From an uncultured Pseudomonadota bacterium (GTDB taxonomy: Bacteria; Pseudomonadota; Gammaproteobacteria; Burkholderiales; Burkholderiaceae_C): DNA of 9,101 nucleotides. The stretch spans positions 1 to 9,101 of the forward strand of contig ONTY01000088.1 of assembly GCA_900320815.1 (NCBI GenBank). Reading direction: 5' to 3'. Position numbers and translations under genes: made by a program. Of the stretch, positions 1 through 6,017 are shown one piece after another. How positions within the stretch are numbered: position 1 is the stretch's first letter; each line of letters starts with the position of its first letter. The notes beneath the pieces were generated by a model. It worked only from the letters and a program-made list of their open reading frames with translations. It did no database searches and was not told the origin of the DNA.

Positions 1-169
1 ACGGCGCCAGCAGCACGTAAAACAGGGCAAACATGGGCACCAGCGCCGCCTCCTGCCACGCGCCCGCGCGCTGCGAGCGCAGCAGCTCCACGGCGGCGAC
101 AAACAGCGCGTTGTCGGCCAGCGAGCTGAAAAACTGCGCCGCCATGATGGTGGCAAAGCCGCGCTTCAC
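1..169 (-). CDS. lplT: Lysophospholipid transporter LplT, N-terminal part (runs off the left edge)
   Basis: Read on the minus strand from GTG at 169, the first 56 codons give VKRGFATIMAAQFFSSLADN, then a hydrophobic stretch and a second one ending FALFYVLLAP at the window edge. This is the start of LplT, a major-facilitator-type inner-membrane transporter that flips lysophosphatidylethanolamine to the cytoplasmic face for re-acylation (Aas pathway). The AQFFSSLADNALF segment matches the family's N-terminal signature in the first helix. GTG is chosen because a GGGAGG sequence lies about 8 bases upstream (around 178-184) and family similarity begins exactly there. Another in-frame GTG at 235 would add an unlikely Cys/Arg-rich leader. 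A TATAAC box at 295-300 (read on minus) could be a -10 element, but I see no good -35. The rest of the gene lies outside the window. alr, its usual neighbour in Comamonadaceae, is about 1.7 kb away on the other strand. Confidence 0.82.
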   Translation of the reverse strand, partial: MKRGFATIMAAQFFSSLADNALFVAAVELLRSQRAGAWQEAALVPMFALFYVLLAP

Positions 170-319
170 CGCCCGCGCCCTCCCTGCCGCCCGGCGCAGC
201 GCGCAGCAGCGACCGGACAAAGGCAGCGGCGACACATGGGCGAGGCGGTGGTCATCGTGGTGGCGAAAGGGGCAAAAAAAGACGCGCCACAGCCGTTATA
301 GCACGGGCGTATGGAAAGC

Positions 320-387
320 GCATACTCCATATGAAAATATGGTATTGCAGGCAACACAAGCCGGCGATTATGCAATACCCGGCATTT
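320..387 (+). promoter_or_regulatory. Cluster of overlapping, mutually exclusive hairpins upstream of the ankyrin gene
   Basis: Three inverted repeats overlap. Hairpin A is CCATAT-GAAA-ATATGG (327-342), extendable outward with bulges to 320-348. Hairpin B is a perfect 9-bp pair, GGTATTGCA (341-349) with TGCAATACC (371-379). Hairpin C is GCCGG (360-364) with CCGGC (379-383), followed by ATTTTCT. A and C can form together, while B excludes both. That is the geometry of an attenuator or antiterminator, but the sequence gives no direct proof of transcription or of a ligand. The structures sit 120-180 bases before the ankyrin start and just before the left 23-bp repeat. They could also be remnants of a mobile-element end. 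Confidence 0.35.
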
Positions 388-390
388 TCT

Positions 391-413
391 GGCTCTGTTG
401 AACCATCGTTGAC
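391..413 (+). repeat. Left copy of 23-bp direct repeat flanking the ankyrin gene
   Basis: This copy begins GGCTCTGTTGAACC and ends GTTGAC. It matches 1475-1497 at 21 of 23 positions in the same orientation. It lies 7 bases after the right arm of a GC hairpin (360-383). The GGCTCTGTTG start resembles the ends of some insertion sequences, so it may be a scar of mobile DNA, but no transposase is visible. Confidence 0.7.
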
Positions 414-503
414 TTACTCGCCAAAAAAACAGGCAGGGAGCGCCAGTTTTACTTTCAGTGCGCCGTGTGTATCATCGGAGCAAGATTTTGTGAGGACTTC
501 ATC

Positions 504-1446
504 ATGCAACTTTCCAACCATATCAAGGCTCTCATGCTTTGCTACGCCATTGAGCGTTCGCTGCCCGACACCGTCGGACGCACTCCTTAATGATGGCGTT
601 GACCTCAACGCCGCAAATGACGAGAACAACGCCCTCATGCTTGCCATCGAGAAAAAAGACGCCGCCCTTGTTCGCAAGCTCGTGGAAGCTGGCGCCAAAC
701 CGGATTTATTCTGCCACAGAAAAAACTATCCATTGATAAAAGCCGTACGCTCAGGGAATGCGGAAATTGTAAAAATCCTTATTGATGCGGGAGCTGATGT
801 CAACGAGAAACAATCGCTGGAAAGTGCCATTGAATATGCCGCACGATGGAACCGCCATGAAATCATCCCATTGTTGCTTGAAGCTGGGGCAGAACAAAGA
901 TACCGCGCCTTGCAGGTGGCGCTGGTCTGTGAAAAAATGGAAGCAGCGCGCGCACTCTACGACAAAGATATTGCCAGCCACATACAGGAAAAGCGCGACC
1001 ATGTGTATGATTGGGTATACGACTTCTGCGCGGCCGCATTTGTTGGTGATGAGGATGCTGTCCGGCGAGCTTTGCAGGCAGGTGCAAAGCCGGATGTCAT
1101 GGCAACACTTAAAATCGATTATGAAATGTATAAGCGCATGGTGCCAATCATGTTTGCAGCAATGGCTGGACAGACAGGTGTTATCAAGCTGCTGGCAGAA
1201 GCCGGTGCTGATGTAGATAAGAGTTTTCACCAAGGCGCATACGATGAAGACTATATGGACTACAACAGCACGGCGTTGATGCTGGCTTCCATGAATGGAT
1301 ACGCTGATGCCGTGCGCTGCTTGATTGATGCGGGCGCCAGCGTCAACAAGTTCGACAAACACTACCACACTGCTCTCTACTACGCCAGGGACGGAAAGCA
1401 TCATGAAGTTGTAGAAGTCTTGCTGAATGCCGGTGCCAAGAAATAG
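504..1446 (+). CDS. Ankyrin-repeat protein, frameshifted near its start
   Basis: The body reads as about eight degenerate ankyrin repeats, with motifs such as VRKLVEAGAKPD, VKILIDAGADVN, VIKLLAEAGADVD and VRCLIDAGASVN, ending VEVLLNAGAKK. Ankyrin repeats are helix-loop-helix units that bind other proteins; the partner here is unknown. The natural start is ATG 504: TGAGGA lies at 491-496 with 7 bases of spacing, and it encodes MQLSNHIKALMLCYAIERSL followed by PDTV, the first half of a repeat. That frame stops at 594-596. The second half of the same repeat, ALLNDGVDLNAAND, continues in the next frame from about 577. One extra base near 566-578 therefore breaks the gene, or there is a sequencing error. 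The body frame is open back to 331, but that leader is not ankyrin-like and includes the 23-bp repeat. If the shift is real, a shorter product from an internal ATG near 637 is possible. Its GC content is clearly lower than that of alr, and no signal peptide is seen. It shares its fold and AGAK-type ending with the ankyrin gene at 7858-8961. Confidence 0.8.
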
Positions 1447-1474
1447 GCAAAGCGCCTGCATAAGGCACTTTGCC
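1446..1474 (+). terminator. Strong hairpin at the ankyrin stop codon (terminator-like, no T-run)
   Basis: GGCAAAG-C-GCCT-GCATA-AGGC-A-CTTTGCC forms an almost perfect 11-bp stem with one opposed mismatch. It begins at the last base of the TAG stop codon (1444-1446) and ends directly at the right 23-bp repeat. There is no T-tract after it, so it may be a weak terminator, an mRNA-stabilising structure or part of a hairpin-plus-repeat element. Confidence 0.45.
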
Positions 1475-1497
1475 GGCTCTGTTGAACCGTTGTTGAC
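1475..1497 (+). repeat. Right copy of 23-bp direct repeat flanking the ankyrin gene
   Basis: GGCTCTGTTGAACC followed by GTTGTTGAC; two mismatches to 391-413. Like the left copy it comes straight after a hairpin (1446-1474). The two copies bracket the whole ankyrin gene in direct orientation, about 1.1 kb apart. Confidence 0.7.
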
Positions 1498-1741
1498 CTG
1501 GTTTGAAGGATTTTGTCGTGGCCGGACATACCTGAAACATCTCTGCCAGTGGATTCCGGATCATTGACATGTTCACGGCATGTCAGCGCCTTTATGCCGT
1601 TCGTCTTCGCATTTTGAATGCTCATCATGCACGAGGCTTTCCGGTTTTGCAGGTAAAACTCGTTCACGCCAACTCAGCAGCGTTTCAACACAGCCCATTT
1701 TTTTGATTCTGTTCGGGCAACGGCGACAGCCGTCGCCTGCC
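1498..1741. other. Gene-poor stretch with no recognised gene
   Basis: I recognise no coding region here. Visible features are a short perfect hairpin, GGCGAC-AGCC-GTCGCC (1722-1737), a T-run at 1698-1704, and at 1659-1682 a 24-bp sequence (CTCGTTCACGCC then AACTCAGCAGCG) that looks like a diverged copy of the 27-bp repeats at 1742 and 1802. Read on the minus strand, the left end of this interval runs into GGTTCAACAGAGCC, which could be an insertion-sequence end. No transposase reading frame supports that. Confidence 0.4.
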
Positions 1742-1768
1742 CTCGTCCCCGCACGCGCGAGCAGCGGC
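1742..1768. repeat. 27-bp CRISPR-like or palindromic repeat, copy 1
   Basis: CTCGTCCCCGCACGCGCGAG followed by CAGCGGC, identical to 1802-1828. The copies start exactly 60 bases apart with 33 bases between them, which is the spacing of type I CRISPR repeat-spacer units. On the minus strand it reads GCTGCTCGCGCGTGCGGGGA then CGAG, which resembles a type I-E repeat (GTGCTCCCCGCGCGTGCGGG type) lacking a few C residues. An extragenic palindrome (REP-like) element is at least as likely, because the CTCG...CGAG ends are self-complementary and no cas gene is visible. Confidence 0.55.
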
Positions 1769-1801
1769 TGGGCGACTTTGAGGTGGGTCTCACCAACTCG
1801 G

Positions 1802-1828
1802 CTCGTCCCCGCACGCGCGAGCAGCGGC
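1802..1828. repeat. 27-bp CRISPR-like or palindromic repeat, copy 2
   Basis: Identical over 27 bases to 1742-1768. With its flanking G it forms GCTCG...CGAGC arms. The 33 bases between the copies (1769-1801) are unique in this window. The positions one period to either side (1682 and 1862) carry no further copy, so this is a doublet and not an array. It lies 67 bases before the alr start and could affect the alr leader transcript. Confidence 0.55.
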
Positions 1829-1894
1829 ACAACTGGGGAGGTTCAGGGTGAAGGCGCGAGGCAGTGGTGGCGGGAAGGTTGTAGGCTTGCCACC

Positions 1895-2995
1895 ATGACC
1901 CGCCCCATCACTGCCCACATTCACACCGGCGCGCTGCGCCACAACCTGCAGCGCGTGCGCCGCGCCGCGCCCGATGCGCGCCTGTGGGCCGTCGTCAAGG
2001 CCGACGCCTACGGCCACGGCATAGAGCGCGCGTTTGCCGGCCTGCGCGGCGCCAACGGCTTTGCCCTGCTGGAAGTGGCAGAGGCCGAGCGCCTGCGCGC
2101 CTTTGGCTGGCGCGGTCCCATCGTGCTCATCGAGGGCACCTTTGACGCGCGCGAGCTGGAAGAGTGCTCGCGTCTGCAACTCGCGCACGTCGTGCATTGC
2201 AATGAACAGCTTGAGTGGCTTGCCGCGCACCGCGCCACGACGCCGCAGCATGTGCTGCTGAAACTCAACAGCGGCATGAACCGCCTGGGCTTTGCGCCGC
2301 AGGCGTACCGCAGCGCCTACGCGCGCCTGGCTGCGCTGCCGCAGGTGGCCAGCGTCGGCCACATCACGCACTTTGCCGATGCGGATGGGTCAGAAGGCAT
2401 CGCCGCGCAGTGGTGCGTGTTCCAGCGCACCACCGAGGGGCTGCCGGGCGAAAAATGCGTGTGCAACAGCGCCGCCACCCTGCTGCACGGCGACACGGAC
2501 ACCGCCTGCGACTGGGTGCGCGCTGGCATCGTGCTCTACGGCGCCGCGCCCGACTTCCCCGCCCACAGCGCGGCTGACTGGGAACTGCGCCCCGCCATGA
2601 GCCTGCGCACGCGGCTGCTGGAAGTGCACGGCATTGCGGCGGGCGAGGCCGTGGGCTACGGCTTCACCTTCCGCGCCGAAAAACCCATGCGCATCGCCAC
2701 CGCCGCCTGCGGCTACGCCGACGGCTACCCGCGCAGCGCCGGCGACGGCGCGCCCGTGCTGGTTGACGGCGTGCGCACGCGCACCATCGGGCGCATCAGC
2801 ATGGACATGCTCGCCGTGGACGTGACCGACGTGCCGCAGGCGCGCATGGGCAGCGAAGTCGTGCTCTGGGGCACCACTGCCGATGGCCGCGCCACCTTGC
2901 CCATTGACGAGGTGGCGCACGCCGCCGGCACCATCAGCTACGAGCTCATGTGCGCGGTGGCGCCGCGCGTGCCCGTGCACACCGATAAACTCTAA
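1895..2995 (+). CDS. alr: Alanine racemase
   Basis: A 366-residue, full-length PLP-dependent fold-type III alanine racemase. It interconverts L- and D-alanine in the cytoplasm to supply D-alanine for peptidoglycan. The N-terminal barrel carries AVVKADAYGHG with the cofactor-binding Lys at residue 35. The conserved LNSGMNRLGF and GHITHFADAD segments follow. The C-terminal domain has EAVGYGFTF with the catalytic Tyr at 255, GYADGYPR, and GRISMDM (Met-Asp-Met at 303-305). ATG 1895 is chosen because MTRPITAHIHTGALRHNLQ aligns with the family start. The frame stays open upstream to 1580, but that part runs through the repeat doublet and is not family-like. The ribosome site is weak (GAAGG about 17 bases upstream, TAGG closer). 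High GC and regular codon use mark it as core genome. Related genomes usually have lplT next to it; here the ankyrin cassette intervenes. Whether it is the biosynthetic alr or a catabolic dadX-type copy cannot be settled, but the lplT neighbour favours alr. Confidence 0.95.
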   Translation: MTRPITAHIHTGALRHNLQRVRRAAPDARLWAVVKADAYGHGIERAFAGLRGANGFALLEVAEAERLRAFGWRGPIVLIEGTFDARELEECSRLQLAHVVHCNEQLEWLAAHRATTPQHVLLKLNSGMNRLGFAPQAYRSAYARLAALPQVASVGHITHFADADGSEGIAAQWCVFQRTTEGLPGEKCVCNSAATLLHGDTDTACDWVRAGIVLYGAAPDFPAHSAADWELRPAMSLRTRLLEVHGIAAGEAVGYGFTFRAEKPMRIATAACGYADGYPRSAGDGAPVLVDGVRTRTIGRISMDMLAVDVTDVPQARMGSEVVLWGTTADGRATLPIDEVAHAAGTISYELMCAVAPRVPVHTDKL

Positions 2996-3040
2996 TACTC
3001 CCCAGTTCATACCATTCAACGCCCGCAAAACACGCCTGCA

Positions 3041-3730
3041 CTAATACTTTGTCATTTGGGGTATATAAACATCTGAAAGCACAGCGCCACTATGCTGCGG
3101 CGGCACCAACGCCGCCAGCACGCGCCGCGCCAGCCACGCCAGCGCCCCGCACACCAACAGCACATACACGCCCAACGCCGCGTGCAACCGCAGCGCAAAC
3201 GCCCACTGCCGCTGCACATCCAGCGCCACCACCACCGCCAGCGGCGCGGCGCCATCCAGCGGCGCGCGCATCAGCACCGCCTGCCCGCGCCAGCGGCGCT
3301 CCTCGGCATCCACCCACTGCTGCAGCGGCGCCGGCGTCGTCGCCGCGCGCGCCAGCACCACCTGCGGCACCGTCGTCCCTTGTTCATACAGCGGCTGCCC
3401 GTACGCTCCCTGCACGCGCAGCGTCACATCCGGCAGCGCAGCAAAGCGGTGCTCGAGCCGCTCGGGCAGCAGCGCCAGCGCCGCTGCGCTATCGCTGGCC
3501 GCCAGCGCCTCGCGCACCTGCCGCAGGTGCGCGTGCAGCCGCTGGCGGTCGCTGCCCTCAAAAAACATCTGCGCCAGCAGCGCATTCGCCGCTGCCAGCA
3601 GCGTCAGCGCCAGCACGGCAACGGCAGCCAGTGCACGCACACGCGCCGCCGCACGATGAGGCGAGAAGGAAACAAAAAGCATGGAGGCAGAAGAAGCGAG
3701 AGGCGAAAAGCAGCCAAAGGACGCGCGCAC
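3041..3730 (-). CDS. Truncated sensor histidine kinase: N-terminal sensor half only
   Basis: About 229 residues from GTG 3730, or 213 from ATG 3682 (MLFVSFSPHRAAARVR). There are two membrane segments, near residues 33-54 (LAAVAVLALTLLAAANALLA) and 184-202 (LGVYVLLVCGALAWL). They enclose an extracytoplasmic region with RLHAHLRQVREAL and, just before the second segment, APLAVVVALDVQRQW. That layout and the 'VALDV' strand before helix 2 resemble CusS/heavy-metal-type sensor kinases. The protein stops right after helix 2 (WLARRVLAALVPP), where HAMP, HisKA and HATPase domains should follow, and ends in an unrelated tail, SGAVLSDVYIPQMTKY. It therefore cannot phosphorylate a regulator, and no response-regulator gene is adjacent. 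The likely breakpoint is near 3090-3105, where composition changes from GC-rich to AT-richer. Neither start has a good Shine-Dalgarno sequence. Family assignment is moderately sure; function is probably lost. It is divergent from hbd. Confidence 0.55.
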   Translation of the reverse strand: MRASFGCFSPLASSASMLFVSFSPHRAAARVRALAAVAVLALTLLAAANALLAQMFFEGSDRQRLHAHLRQVREALAASDSAAALALLPERLEHRFAALPDVTLRVQGAYGQPLYEQGTTVPQVVLARAATTPAPLQQWVDAEERRWRGQAVLMRAPLDGAAPLAVVVALDVQRQWAFALRLHAALGVYVLLVCGALAWLARRVLAALVPPQHSGAVLSDVYIPQMTKY

Positions 3731-3769
3731 ATAAAATAGCGCATGAGGTTTTTCACGCCGCAGTCATCC

Positions 3770-3798
3770 TTGGCAGGGTGGCTGCGGCGCGATATTTT
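3770..3798 (+). promoter_or_regulatory. Sigma-70-type promoter for the hbd gene
   Basis: TTGGCA (3770-3775), a 17-base spacer, then TATTTT (3793-3798): 5/6 and 4/6 matches to the -35 and -10 consensus at ideal spacing. It would start transcription near 3805, leaving a leader of about 88 bases before ATG 3893. I found no clearer candidate in this intergenic region. Confidence 0.45.
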
Positions 3799-3892
3799 CT
3801 CGGCAGGTGGTGCGCTGGCGGCGCGTACTGCCCCGCCTCCACTCCCCTTAGCCGTTCACTTTTCACACGCACTCTCACAGGAGAACACAGCA

Positions 3893-4750
3893 ATGAGCAG
3901 CATCACAACCGTTGGCGTCGTCGGCGCCGGCACTATGGGCAACGGCATCGCGCAGGTGTGCGCGGTCAAGGGCATTAATGTGGTCATGGTGGACATTGGC
4001 CAGCCACAGGTGGAGCGCGGCATCGCCACCATTACCAAGAGCCTGGACAAACTCGTGGCCAAGGAAAAAATGAGCGCCGCCGACAAGGACGCTGCTCTTG
4101 CCCGCATCAAAGGCAGCACCTCATATGACGACCTCAAAGGCGCACAACTCGTCGTGGAAGCGGCCACAGAAAACCTGGGGCTGAAAGAAAAAATCCTCAA
4201 ACAAATCGCAGACGTGACCCCGGCGGAAACCATCATCGCCACCAATACCTCATCGATTTCCATCACCCAGCTTGCTCCCGCCACGGGGCGCCCCGACAAA
4301 TTCGTGGGCATGCACTTCTTCAACCCCGTGCCCGTGATGAAACTCGTTGAAATCATCCGCGGCCTGCAAACCAGCGACGCCACGCACGACGCCGTCAAAG
4401 CCCTGTCCAGCGAACTGGGCAAAACACCGATTACGGTGAAAAACGCCCCCGGTTTCGTCGTCAACCGCATCCTCATTCCCATGATTAACGAAGCCTTCTT
4501 CGTGCTCGCCGAAGGCGTTGCCGCGCCCGAAGACATTGACGAAGGCATGAAACTGGGCTGCAACCACCCCATCGGCCCGCTCGCCCTGGCTGACATGATT
4601 GGCATTGACGTGTGCCTGGCCATCATGGAAGTGTTCATGAGCCAGTTTGGCGACGGCAAATACCGCATCTGCCCGCTGATGCGTGAATATGTCGCTGCTG
4701 GCCGCCTGGGTCGCAAAACCGGCATGGGCGTCTACGACTACAGCAAATAA
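3893..4750 (+). CDS. hbd: 3-hydroxybutyryl-CoA dehydrogenase (3-hydroxyacyl-CoA dehydrogenase)
   Basis: A 285-residue, complete enzyme that oxidises (S)-3-hydroxyacyl-CoA with NAD(P)+ to 3-oxoacyl-CoA, or runs in reverse, in the cytoplasm. It serves short-chain fatty acid or butyrate metabolism or phenylacetate degradation (PaaH-type). The N-terminal Rossmann fold shows VGVVGAGTMGNGIAQ (about residues 7-21). The active-site set is complete: Ser120 (NTSS), His141 and Asn144 (GMHFFNPVPV), Glu153 (LVEIIRG) and Asn191 (GFVVNR). The C-terminal helical domain ends GRLGRKTGMGVYDYSK, typical of the single-domain bacterial family. ATG 3893 is preferred over upstream starts because AGGAG lies at 3879-3883 with 9 bases of spacing and family similarity starts there. 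It has its own promoter candidate and ends in a clear terminator, so it appears to be a single-gene transcript. The gene name could equally be paaH or fadB2; substrate chain length cannot be told from sequence. Confidence 0.93.
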   Translation: MSSITTVGVVGAGTMGNGIAQVCAVKGINVVMVDIGQPQVERGIATITKSLDKLVAKEKMSAADKDAALARIKGSTSYDDLKGAQLVVEAATENLGLKEKILKQIADVTPAETIIATNTSSISITQLAPATGRPDKFVGMHFFNPVPVMKLVEIIRGLQTSDATHDAVKALSSELGKTPITVKNAPGFVVNRILIPMINEAFFVLAEGVAAPEDIDEGMKLGCNHPIGPLALADMIGIDVCLAIMEVFMSQFGDGKYRICPLMREYVAAGRLGRKTGMGVYDYSK

Positions 4751-4773
4751 TCAGTCTGCAGCCCTAAAAAGCA

Positions 4774-4802
4774 AAAGCCGCGCCAAAAAAGCGCGGCTTT
4801 TT
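4774..4802. terminator. Bidirectional rho-independent terminator between hbd and the flavoprotein gene
   Basis: AAAGCCGCGC (4774-4783), a 7-base loop CAAAAAA, then GCGCGGCTTT (4791-4800) and TT. A perfect 10-bp stem with T-rich ends on the plus strand. On the minus strand the same stem is followed by T-rich sequence (complement of CTAAAAAGCAAAA). It sits 24 bases after the hbd stop and 20 bases after the end of the convergent minus-strand gene, so it can stop both transcripts. Confidence 0.88.
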
Positions 4803-4821
4803 CATGCGCGACAGCGCGCAC

Positions 4822-5775
4822 TCAATTTTCTTCAAACGGCGCCGCCAGCTCCCGCACAATATCGGCGCACGAATCAATGCTCTTGATGAGGCTGGCGACG
4901 TTGCACACCGTGTTCACGCCCGCGTCCAGATTGCCGCGCAGCATGCCCTCAAAAAAGCTGCCGGGTGGCGGGTTGAAGTCGCCGCGCTGGTTCGCCGCCA
5001 GCCCCTCGCGCCCCACCTTGTGCGGCGTAGTGCGCCAGCGCGCCTGGCCATTGCGTTGCGTGTAGACGATGAAATCGTCCGGATGCGTGGCCATGATGTC
5101 AGCCTTGGTCGCATCCGCCGCGCGGCACTCTTTGGAGAGGATGAAGCGCGTGCCCACAAACACGCCCTCCGCGCCCACCACCTTGGCAGCCAGCGCCATC
5201 TTGGCGTTCACGATGCCGCCCGCCGCCAGCACGGGAATGGAGACGCTCTCCGCCAGCAGCATCGTGGCCGCCGTGGTGCCCGTGGTCAGGCTCGGCATGG
5301 AGCCGCCCTCGTCGCAGCCGGTGGCCACGATGATGTCCACGCCCGCCTTTTCCGCCGCCTGCGCGCCGCGCACCGTGGGATTGGCCTCGCGCACAATGAG
5401 GGTGAAGCCCTGCTGCTTCCACTTGGAGAACTCCTCCGTGGCAATGCTGCCTGCGACGACGAGAATCTTCACGCCCTCTTCCCTGAGCATCTCGATGATG
5501 GCGGCGCTGAACCCGTAGGGGTCAACGTCGGCAGGAAACACGTTCACGCCAAACGGCTTGTCCGTGAGCGAGCGCGTGCGGCGCACGGCGTCGCGCATGG
5601 CCTCGGTGGTTTCTTCCACGGTGCGGGTCATCTCCTCCGAGCCGGCGCCGGTGCCCAGCACGCCCAGCCCGCCCGCATTGGACACGGCGGCAACAAGCTC
5701 CGGCGACGTAATCCACGCCATCGGCGCCTGAATCACGGGATACTGGATGCCAAGAATCTGGCAGACACGGTTCAT
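4822..5775 (-). CDS. Nitronate monooxygenase / FabK-like FMN-dependent flavoprotein
   Basis: A 317-residue TIM-barrel flavoprotein of the nitronate monooxygenase/enoyl-ACP reductase II family (formerly 2-nitropropane dioxygenase). Such enzymes bind FMN and either oxidise nitronates or reduce a substrate using NAD(P)H. Visible motifs: YPVIQAPMAWIT (residues 12-23), VSNAGGLGVLGTG (31-43), DKPFGVNVF (72-80), ATGCDEGGSMPS (151-162), LAAGGI (183-188) and VFVGTRF (205-211). The position occupied by the catalytic His in FabK (EAGGH) and in several nitronate monooxygenases is Ser159 here, so the reaction may differ and I give no gene symbol. ATG 5775 is chosen because AAGGAG lies at 5784-5789 with 8 bases of spacing. 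A longer frame to 5814 would include the ribosome site itself. It has its own strong promoter, shares a terminator with the convergent hbd gene, and is probably monocistronic. Confidence 0.85.
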   Translation of the reverse strand: MNRVCQILGIQYPVIQAPMAWITSPELVAAVSNAGGLGVLGTGAGSEEMTRTVEETTEAMRDAVRRTRSLTDKPFGVNVFPADVDPYGFSAAIIEMLREEGVKILVVAGSIATEEFSKWKQQGFTLIVREANPTVRGAQAAEKAGVDIIVATGCDEGGSMPSLTTGTTAATMLLAESVSIPVLAAGGIVNAKMALAAKVVGAEGVFVGTRFILSKECRAADATKADIMATHPDDFIVYTQRNGQARWRTTPHKVGREGLAANQRGDFNPPPGSFFEGMLRGNLDAGVNTVCNVASLIKSIDSCADIVRELAAPFEEN

Positions 5776-5812
5776 AGTGTTTTCTCCTTGCTTCAAACTG
5801 ACACACTGAGCC

Positions 5813-5842
5813 ATTCTAGGAACGGGGAAATCCGCATTTCAA
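5813..5842 (-). promoter_or_regulatory. Sigma-70-type promoter for the flavoprotein gene
   Basis: On the minus strand TTGAAA (5837-5842), an 18-base spacer, then TAGAAT (5813-5818): both boxes match the consensus at 5 of 6 positions. Transcription would start near 5806, giving a leader of about 30 bases containing the AAGGAG ribosome site. This is the clearest promoter in the window. Confidence 0.6.
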
Positions 5843-6017
5843 CTGATGCCATCGGCGCAAAAACCGCATACTCCTGATAATTGAGCTTCGTCGCCGGCTT
5901 TATAAGCCGCCAAAGAAGTGTTATCACCAACGGTATCTTTACATTCCGCATCACCCCATGCCCAGGAAACACCCTCCACCGCACCGCACGCACAAGGCGC
6001 CGCGCAATGTACGCACC

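Noticed and set aside
409..437. Promoter with TTGACT -35 in the left 23-bp repeat
   Set aside because: The -35 match is good, but no acceptable -10 hexamer lies 15-19 bases downstream; the right copy shows the same lack.
331..503. Longer N-terminus for the left ankyrin protein from ATG 331
   Set aside because: The frame is open but the translation is not ankyrin-like and runs through hairpins and the 23-bp repeat. ATG 504 in the neighbouring frame has the ribosome site and the matching repeat half.
1401..1667. Minus-strand frame near the right 23-bp repeat as a transposase fragment
   Set aside because: The DNA end GGTTCAACAGAGCC hints at an insertion sequence, but the translation has no DDE or other transposase motif and runs into the ankyrin gene antisense.
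1742..1828. True CRISPR array
   Set aside because: Only two exact copies, no further copy at the expected period on either side, and no cas genes. Kept as repeats only.
1573..1830. Minus-strand small protein reading MPLLARAGTSRV...
   Set aside because: It is the translation of the repeat doublet (PLLARAGT twice) and its diverged copy. Such frames arise from repeated intergenic elements.
1580..1894. N-terminal extension of alanine racemase
   Set aside because: Open only because of GC-rich composition. It crosses the repeat doublet, and no alanine racemase has such a leader.
3049..3978. Long plus-strand frames opposite the truncated kinase, rich in Ala, Pro, His, Arg and Gln
   Set aside because: Low-complexity antisense translations of a GC-rich gene; no family features and no ribosome sites.
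4804..5877. 357-codon plus-strand frame opposite the flavoprotein gene
   Set aside because: His/Arg/Ala-rich antisense translation. The minus strand has family motifs, a promoter, a ribosome site and a terminator.
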